Part shown: positions 59,243 to 64,000 of the stretch, in pieces
How positions within the stretch are numbered: the stretch's first letter is position 1
Layout of the letters: the number at the start of each line of letters is the position of its first letter
DNA from: Arcticimaribacter sp965277835
Lineage (GTDB): Bacteria; Bacteroidota; Bacteroidia; Flavobacteriales; Flavobacteriaceae
Assembly (NCBI GenBank): GCA_965277835.1
Contig: OZ255841.1
Location: 1,054,001 to 1,118,000 of the forward strand
Reading direction: 5' to 3'
DNA length: 64,000 nucleotides
The notes under the pieces: model-generated
Seen by the model: only the letters and a program-made list of their open reading frames with translations
The model's database searches: none
Told to the model about the DNA's origin: nothing
Made by a program: the position numbers and the translations under genes

Positions 59243-59415
59243 CGACACAGGTACGAAGAATTGTATCGAGACCTTATCTAATATTAGTGCTTGTTTAAAA
59301 CGTGGCTGTGCCACCTTCTCGATACAAAAACCGCAAACGGTTTTCACTCGAAGTGACAACCTCTAGAAGTAACAACTTGAATACTTTTTTAAAACGTGGC
59401 TGTGCCACCCCACCC
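59243..59415. repeat. Mosaic intergenic repeat, copy 12
   Basis: CGAAGAATTGTATCGAGACC, TTAGTGCTTGTTTAAAACGTGG, CTGTGCCACCTTCTCGATAC, AAAACCGCAAACGGTTTT and TCACTCGAAGTGACAACC: the same string of modules as copies 1 and 11. Confidence 0.8.
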
Positions 59416-59505
59416 TTATAACTATTTACCGCAACTACTGTTCTAGGGGCGTGCTATTTTAAGTTATGCGATAGGCGTTTTTTAATTTTATAAAAAATTA
59501 AGAAT

Positions 59506-60312
59506 ATGGCTACTATACGCAAAAATAACAACGACACATTTTATATTAACGAGCTGGTATATCCGCGCATTTTTAGGGCAGAAATAGAACGCGGCGAGGT
59601 GTATCTATACAACGTATATACGGGTACCGTAATAGAGCAAAACCTTGGGAAATTATCGGACATGACCATCAACGGGGCAGCGATAGGTAGCGACTCTCAA
59701 GAGGTGTTTTTGAACAAGCTAAGGGAGCTGATTTTTAACAAAGGTGGGGGGAGCGGTCTAGGGGCTTCGGGGTCTATGCTAAAAGGTGAGGTTGACACCT
59801 ACGCCGACTTACTAAAACTTAGCGGAATGGTAGAGCACGACCTTTGGTTTGTGCGCAAAACCACAGGTATATTTTTGTTAGGCACAAGACGCATACAAGG
59901 CTGGTACAGGTACACAGGCACCGCTTGGGAAACTACCAATTTGCCTAGCGAAATAATCACCGAAAAAGAACACGGTGCACTAATCCACAACAACAGTGTA
60001 CCCTACTATACGGGGAATCTCATTTGGCATAACGGAGCATTGCAACGCTGCAAAACCGATATAATAGCCAAGGCGTTTACCCAAACAGACTGGGAGCCCA
60101 TAAAAAGCAATACACTTTGGGAAGCTATAAACGAAGACACTACGACTGCCTATATATACAAAGGCGGATTGAACACCAATAACCAATGGCAAATAAACCG
60201 ATACGACAGGGCAAATAACCTAAGTAGAACAAAAGCAAATTTAACTAATAACAGTGCTACTGCCTCGCTAACAAAAGCGTGGGCAAATAGAGCAAACTTA
60301 ACATACGCATAA
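59506..60312 (+). CDS. Phage appendage/tail-associated protein
   Basis: 268 residues without membrane segments. Starts ATIRKNNNDTFYINELVYPRIF, has a Gly-rich centre (FNKGGGSGLGASGSMLKGEV) and two likely beta domains ending in TASLTKAWANRANLTYA. Its stop codon overlaps the ATG of the 955-residue fibre gene. The role in the tail tip or fibre is inferred from position; no specific family recognised. Confidence 0.6.
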   Translation: MATIRKNNNDTFYINELVYPRIFRAEIERGEVYLYNVYTGTVIEQNLGKLSDMTINGAAIGSDSQEVFLNKLRELIFNKGGGSGLGASGSMLKGEVDTYADLLKLSGMVEHDLWFVRKTTGIFLLGTRRIQGWYRYTGTAWETTNLPSEIITEKEHGALIHNNSVPYYTGNLIWHNGALQRCKTDIIAKAFTQTDWEPIKSNTLWEAINEDTTTAYIYKGGLNTNNQWQINRYDRANNLSRTKANLTNNSATASLTKAWANRANLTYA

Positions 60313-63179
60313 TGGCAACAGCAACATATTCTAATGGTGTGTTTTTGGGGGGTACGGCTACCGACAGAATTACACTAACCAAACTTGCGGAGGCAGCAAG
60401 TAGTCCGCTTACAAAAGTGCTAGATAACCTCGCCGAGCAAACCACCGCAGGGCGCTTGGTAATGGCACTATCTACAACCAGTTTTTCCGATTTAACAGGC
60501 GGTAAATTAATCCTTAAAAACACAGCAAACAACCAAGAGCTACGTCTAAAACTGCAAGGCGATGTGCGTATAGGAGCGGCAGGGCAGTTGGTGGAACAAC
60601 CTTTTGAGCTGAATATTGGAGAGAAAGACCTTAGAAATACGCATACTGTACCCGTAGAACTTTTTGACACTAATGCAAAATTGGTTATGGAAAGCCCGTT
60701 TGTATTCAAGTTCCCGTTAGACCAAAGAAACTCTACCGCTCCAGCAGAGCCTGCGGCAAGAAACGTAATACGACTTACAAATTCAAATAGTTCATCAAAA
60801 ATAAACTTTAAGTTTTTAGGTGCGCCTTTTACAAAAGATGCAGACTACACACTACCTAATGCGGTGTCGTATAAACCTAATGGTACTTGTATAATTGAGT
60901 ACGGTATTGCCAACACAGTTCCAAATGTTAAATTAGAAGTGTTTGACGGCTATATAGATATTAGATGTGTGGGTACAACGTGGAAACCTTTTAAGGAAGC
61001 TAATTTTGTGTCTTCCACTTGGCAAAAATGGACAGCAGATGTAGAAGATACTGTAAAAGTGTTTGGAGATGCTAATAAAACCTTTAAGGTAAAATTGGGA
61101 ACAGCATCTTCTTACTTCTTACACGCAATGTTTAATAATAAAGTTGGTTCTACTGCTAGTGCTAAAGTTGTGTATTTAAACTTTTCGGGCTTATCTTGGG
61201 CAACCCAATTAGCAGCATTCGGTGCGAATAAAGCGGTAAAACTAGAAAACCACTTAACCTTAGATTATAAATTTATAGATGCACTTGGCACAGCAATATC
61301 AGGGGCGAAGATTGTATTAACCAAAAGAGACCCCGTATATAATGCAGATAGTGAGGCAACGGCTACTGTTTCTTTTCCTACGGACACAACCATAGAGAGT
61401 ATAGCAGACGTGCAAGGAGAGGGCGTTTTAGGAGTAATTAACGGTAGTACCGATAACGCTATTTGTGTTGAGGCGTTTAGACGTGCATCTGGTGGAGGTG
61501 GCAATGTAGATGGTGCTTACGCCAACACCTTACACGCAAAAGGAGCCTATGCAAACCACACCGCCCTAAAATACTCCGTGTTTAAGTTTGGAAAAGAAAT
61601 TGTTTTCGAAGCTACTTTTAATGCCCAAATATCGGGTGTAACAGGTGGAGGCAAACAAGAAATAGGCACAGTACAGCTAAGCACTCAAACGAATTTAACC
61701 GCTAGTACGTCCTCTGCTGTACCTACCTCTGCAACCTCTTTAGACGATATTTTCGACATGCTATACAAACATAGCATTGACAACAAAAACAACCAAATAG
61801 GCAGCGTATCGACTGGCGTATATACCATAACAGGAAACCTTATTTTATCCACCACAGCCACCACACCAGTGTCGATAAATGGGTCGGATATTACCATAAA
61901 GTGTAACCCTACACTAGTTACTGGTAAAAAGATATTTTCGCTAAAAGCCACAGGCGATATTAGTTTTACTGGGGTTTCGACAAACAACCTAACCCTAGAG
62001 GCGACCAACGTAAATGTAAACACAGTAACGGATATTACAGGCGCAAAAATAACAGGGAACCTAGTTTTTAATAGCAACACAGACAAATCAATCACGTTTA
62101 CAAACGCTACAATAACATTACTTAAAAACAACGGCACAGGTATTATAAGTGTACTACAAGTAAATAGTAAAATTACCAATACTAGCGATGCCCAAATTAG
62201 ACCTCAGGTACAATTATCCGTGCCGCATTTGGCAGATACTTTTTTCTATCTAAGAGCAGACGGAAATAACCCACCCACAGTGGAGATAAATGGAGCTACA
62301 GGAGAGAGTATAATTGCAGCTGGGACAAAAGTATTTACTATTCCTATAAACTCAAACTACGAGCTTTATATGCACTCAAAAGGCAAAAAGCCCGAGTTGT
62401 TCAAAGGTTCGGTAACCACAAGCTCTATTGCAATAACTCCAGTAAACGAGATTTTAACAGGGTATGACGCAAGTCTAAATATACTGCCTAAAATAGCCAA
62501 CCTAACCGTAACATTTAACGACAACAGTACGGCAATACGAACAGACGACAGATATACAATAGATGTCGTTGCAGCCAGTGGCATAGGCAACCCTAGCAAC
62601 AGAGAATGGACAGCAATGATAGATATTCTTTATAACTCGGTGAACTATGCCAAAACTACCTTTAGCTATGACAACCCAAATTTTATATCGGTAGATGCCT
62701 CGGGCAATATTATAACCCTAAATATACCCGTGTTTTTCAAAATAGCAGCCGATGCCTCTACCATAGTATGGAACGCTTATTTTGATGACACCGCAGCACG
62801 AAAAATAAACCCAAGCTATAACCCAACGCCCAATGCTAGTCCGACAAACAAAGCCAGGGTAGTACTTAGTAATTTAAACAGAAAACCATCGGAAGCCGAA
62901 TTGGGGGCAAGCAGTTTGGGTTCAATAATATCAGGGGTAAACAAGGCATCGAACATAACAGATATAAAAACCAAAACAGATCAATTGAATTTTACGGGAG
63001 ACGACCTCAAAGTAACCCTAGACGGCGAACAGGTTAGCACAGATAGTGCCAGTAGAACAGACACTGCAAAAGCCGTTTGGAGCACCGATATTTCGGCAGT
63101 AACAACAGGGGCTGCAAAAGACCTAAAAGATGCCAAAGATCAAGCGATAATAGGAGCTAACAACACACAAAAAGATTAA
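60312..63179 (+). CDS. Large phage tail-fibre/collar-like protein
   Basis: 955 residues, Asn/Thr/Ser/Ala-rich. The central third (about 500-610) has short repeats such as GNLILSTTATTPVSINGSDITIKC and SLKATGDISFTGVSTNNLTLEA, as expected of a beta-helix. The C-terminus (TKTDQLNFTGDDLKVTLDGEQV) carries the 'DxLxFTGxDVKxTLDGE' type element often seen in virome tail/baseplate proteins. Likely a trimeric fibre or appendage for host attachment; receptor unknown. Translationally coupled to the previous gene. Confidence 0.75.
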   Translation: MATATYSNGVFLGGTATDRITLTKLAEAASSPLTKVLDNLAEQTTAGRLVMALSTTSFSDLTGGKLILKNTANNQELRLKLQGDVRIGAAGQLVEQPFELNIGEKDLRNTHTVPVELFDTNAKLVMESPFVFKFPLDQRNSTAPAEPAARNVIRLTNSNSSSKINFKFLGAPFTKDADYTLPNAVSYKPNGTCIIEYGIANTVPNVKLEVFDGYIDIRCVGTTWKPFKEANFVSSTWQKWTADVEDTVKVFGDANKTFKVKLGTASSYFLHAMFNNKVGSTASAKVVYLNFSGLSWATQLAAFGANKAVKLENHLTLDYKFIDALGTAISGAKIVLTKRDPVYNADSEATATVSFPTDTTIESIADVQGEGVLGVINGSTDNAICVEAFRRASGGGGNVDGAYANTLHAKGAYANHTALKYSVFKFGKEIVFEATFNAQISGVTGGGKQEIGTVQLSTQTNLTASTSSAVPTSATSLDDIFDMLYKHSIDNKNNQIGSVSTGVYTITGNLILSTTATTPVSINGSDITIKCNPTLVTGKKIFSLKATGDISFTGVSTNNLTLEATNVNVNTVTDITGAKITGNLVFNSNTDKSITFTNATITLLKNNGTGIISVLQVNSKITNTSDAQIRPQVQLSVPHLADTFFYLRADGNNPPTVEINGATGESIIAAGTKVFTIPINSNYELYMHSKGKKPELFKGSVTTSSIAITPVNEILTGYDASLNILPKIANLTVTFNDNSTAIRTDDRYTIDVVAASGIGNPSNREWTAMIDILYNSVNYAKTTFSYDNPNFISVDASGNIITLNIPVFFKIAADASTIVWNAYFDDTAARKINPSYNPTPNASPTNKARVVLSNLNRKPSEAELGASSLGSIISGVNKASNITDIKTKTDQLNFTGDDLKVTLDGEQVSTDSASRTDTAKAVWSTDISAVTTGAAKDLKDAKDQAIIGANNTQKD

Positions 63180-63181
63180 CA

Positions 63182-63568
63182 ATGAAACTACCAAACTCAA
63201 TTTCAGAAATATACTATTTCGACAAAACAATATTCTACATCATTGCCGCTACTCTGGTGCTAGGACTTTTTATAGAAGGGACTTTGTTGCAACTCGACTG
63301 GGTTATCGCTTCGGGCTTTTTTGCCTTTCTCACTCTAATAATGGTGTCTATGTACAAGGAAAGCAAAAAAATAGGGTACATCCATTACTTTGGAGCAATA
63401 AGCCTTTTTACGCCTCTTGTGTTCTATGCCGGTCTTTGGTCTTTAGTTATACCCGTTGTTATTTCGGCATATCTATACGTTAAACACAACCACCTTAACA
63501 TTCATTATTTGGTGCTAGAGGTTCTCTTGTTTATAAACACCCAAACACTAATCTTTTTAAAATACTAA
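63182..63568 (+). CDS. Four-helix membrane protein (holin-like candidate)
   Basis: 128 residues, almost entirely hydrophobic: helices near residues 14-35, 37-53, 65-82 and 85-125 (IFYIIAATLVLGLFIEGTLLQ; WVIASGFFAFLTLIMVSMY; LVFYAGLWSLVIPVVISAYLY). It lies directly after the fibre gene and before a coiled-coil/TM protein, the usual place of phage lysis genes. A holin role is inference; no holin family recognised. Confidence 0.6.
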   Translation: MKLPNSISEIYYFDKTIFYIIAATLVLGLFIEGTLLQLDWVIASGFFAFLTLIMVSMYKESKKIGYIHYFGAISLFTPLVFYAGLWSLVIPVVISAYLYVKHNHLNIHYLVLEVLLFINTQTLIFLKY

Positions 63569-63571
63569 ACT

Positions 63572-64000
63572 ATGCCAACCTGCAAACACCATTATAGCAA
63601 CTTACGCAACGGAACACCCTGTAGCGTTTGCCCGTCCCTAAATTATAGCGGCACAGTAGTCGAAAAAGAGTTTCAAAGCCTAAGAGACGATCTAAACACT
63701 GTACCAAGCAAAGAGGACTTCACTAAAATGAAAAGCGATATGTCCGAAATAAAAGGCAATCTAACCTACATAAAAAATCTACTAGAAAACGACCCAAAAA
63801 CAGGAAAAAAAGGCTTTGTAAAAGATATGCTAGAACTAAGAGATGAGTATGACAAAGACAAAGAACAGAACACAAAACAACATATTGATTACGAAAACAG
63901 AATACGAATTATTGAACGAAAGAATAACCTAACGAGTAACGTGTTTTGGAAAATAATAGTAGGCGTTATCTCGGGAATTACCGTTTGGTTTTTAGCTAAA
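63572..64000 (+). CDS. Partial coiled-coil protein with C-terminal membrane helix (lysis/XhlA-like candidate)
   Basis: The ATG at 63572 starts MPTCKHHYSNLRNGTPCSVC; the frame is open to base 64000 (143 codons), so the gene is truncated by the window. The N-terminus has Cys/His residues (CKHH...CSVC) that could bind zinc, the middle is a long charged coiled coil (KSDMSEIKGNLTYIKNLLEN...), and a hydrophobic helix (VFWKIIVGVISGITVWFL) begins near the cut. XhlA-type lysis proteins share the coil-then-TM plan; assignment is tentative. Confidence 0.6.
   Translation, partial: MPTCKHHYSNLRNGTPCSVCPSLNYSGTVVEKEFQSLRDDLNTVPSKEDFTKMKSDMSEIKGNLTYIKNLLENDPKTGKKGFVKDMLELRDEYDKDKEQNTKQHIDYENRIRIIERKNNLTSNVFWKIIVGVISGITVWFLAK

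Overview
The window is chromosomal DNA of a Bacteroidota bacterium, most likely a flavobacterium. The evidence is the low GC content, TAnnTTTG-type -7 boxes upstream of many genes, a CarboxypepD_reg-like/TonB receptor followed by a DUF4249 lipoprotein, DUF6624 lipoproteins and a complete-looking aerobic phenylalanine/tyrosine degradation set. The genus cannot be fixed from what is visible.

Layout. (1) 1-9.3 kb: the conserved translation/transcription operon on the minus strand, read as tuf, tRNA-Trp, secE, nusG, rplK, rplA, rplJ, rplL, rpoB, rpoC (rpoC runs off the left edge). A minus-strand LtaS-like sulfatase follows at 9.4-11.3 kb. (2) 11.5-19.4 kb: a PD-(D/E)XK-like protein, then the catabolic genes hppD, long-form phhA, hmgA, fahA and a flavin-reductase-like partner, all plus strand; together they take phenylalanine via tyrosine and homogentisate towards fumarate and acetoacetate. 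(3) 19.4-26.3 kb: accessory DNA with two class II Fic AMP-transferases (each directly behind a tandem-repeat array), a TPR protein, a membrane-anchored pentapeptide-repeat protein and a duplicated DUF6624 lipoprotein. (4) 26.4-30.4 kb, minus strand: a phage packaging block (small terminase candidate, TerL, SPP1-type portal, three small genes). (5) 30.6-37.5 kb: a PIN-domain gene with an unrecognised partner, a TonB receptor/DUF4249 pair and a two-gene ATPase + TOPRIM module resembling AbiL/PARIS/OLD-type defence. (6) 37.6-49.4 kb: an expanded cluster of small secreted proteins: five copies of lipoprotein family A, five of beta-barrel family B and two of lipoprotein family C, all with the same short promoter arrangement. 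It also holds two unrelated metalloproteases (M43 and matrixin-like) that share one nearly identical terminator/promoter/signal-peptide cassette. (7) 49.6-50.6 kb: a second pentapeptide-repeat protein. (8) 50.6-57.1 kb: a phage early region, with minus-strand DnaB, DUF6291, DnaA-domain-IV-like and ERF genes plus small genes, facing plus-strand genes for two paralogous membrane proteins and an S24/LexA-type repressor. (9) 57.3-59.2 kb: a lipoprotein and two TPR proteins. (10) 59.5-64 kb, plus strand: phage appendage/tail-fibre genes, a four-helix membrane protein and a coiled-coil/TM protein cut by the right edge.

Phage functions are therefore split into three blocks separated by cargo; no integrase, major capsid, protease or tape-measure gene is visible. 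Nearly every non-coding gap to the right of 19.36 kb that is longer than about 100 bp and does not lie in the phage blocks contains a mosaic intergenic repeat built from small palindromic modules; none is seen to the left of that point. These repeats, the paralogue arrays and the shared protease cassette suggest that recombination between repeats has shaped the right two-thirds of the window.
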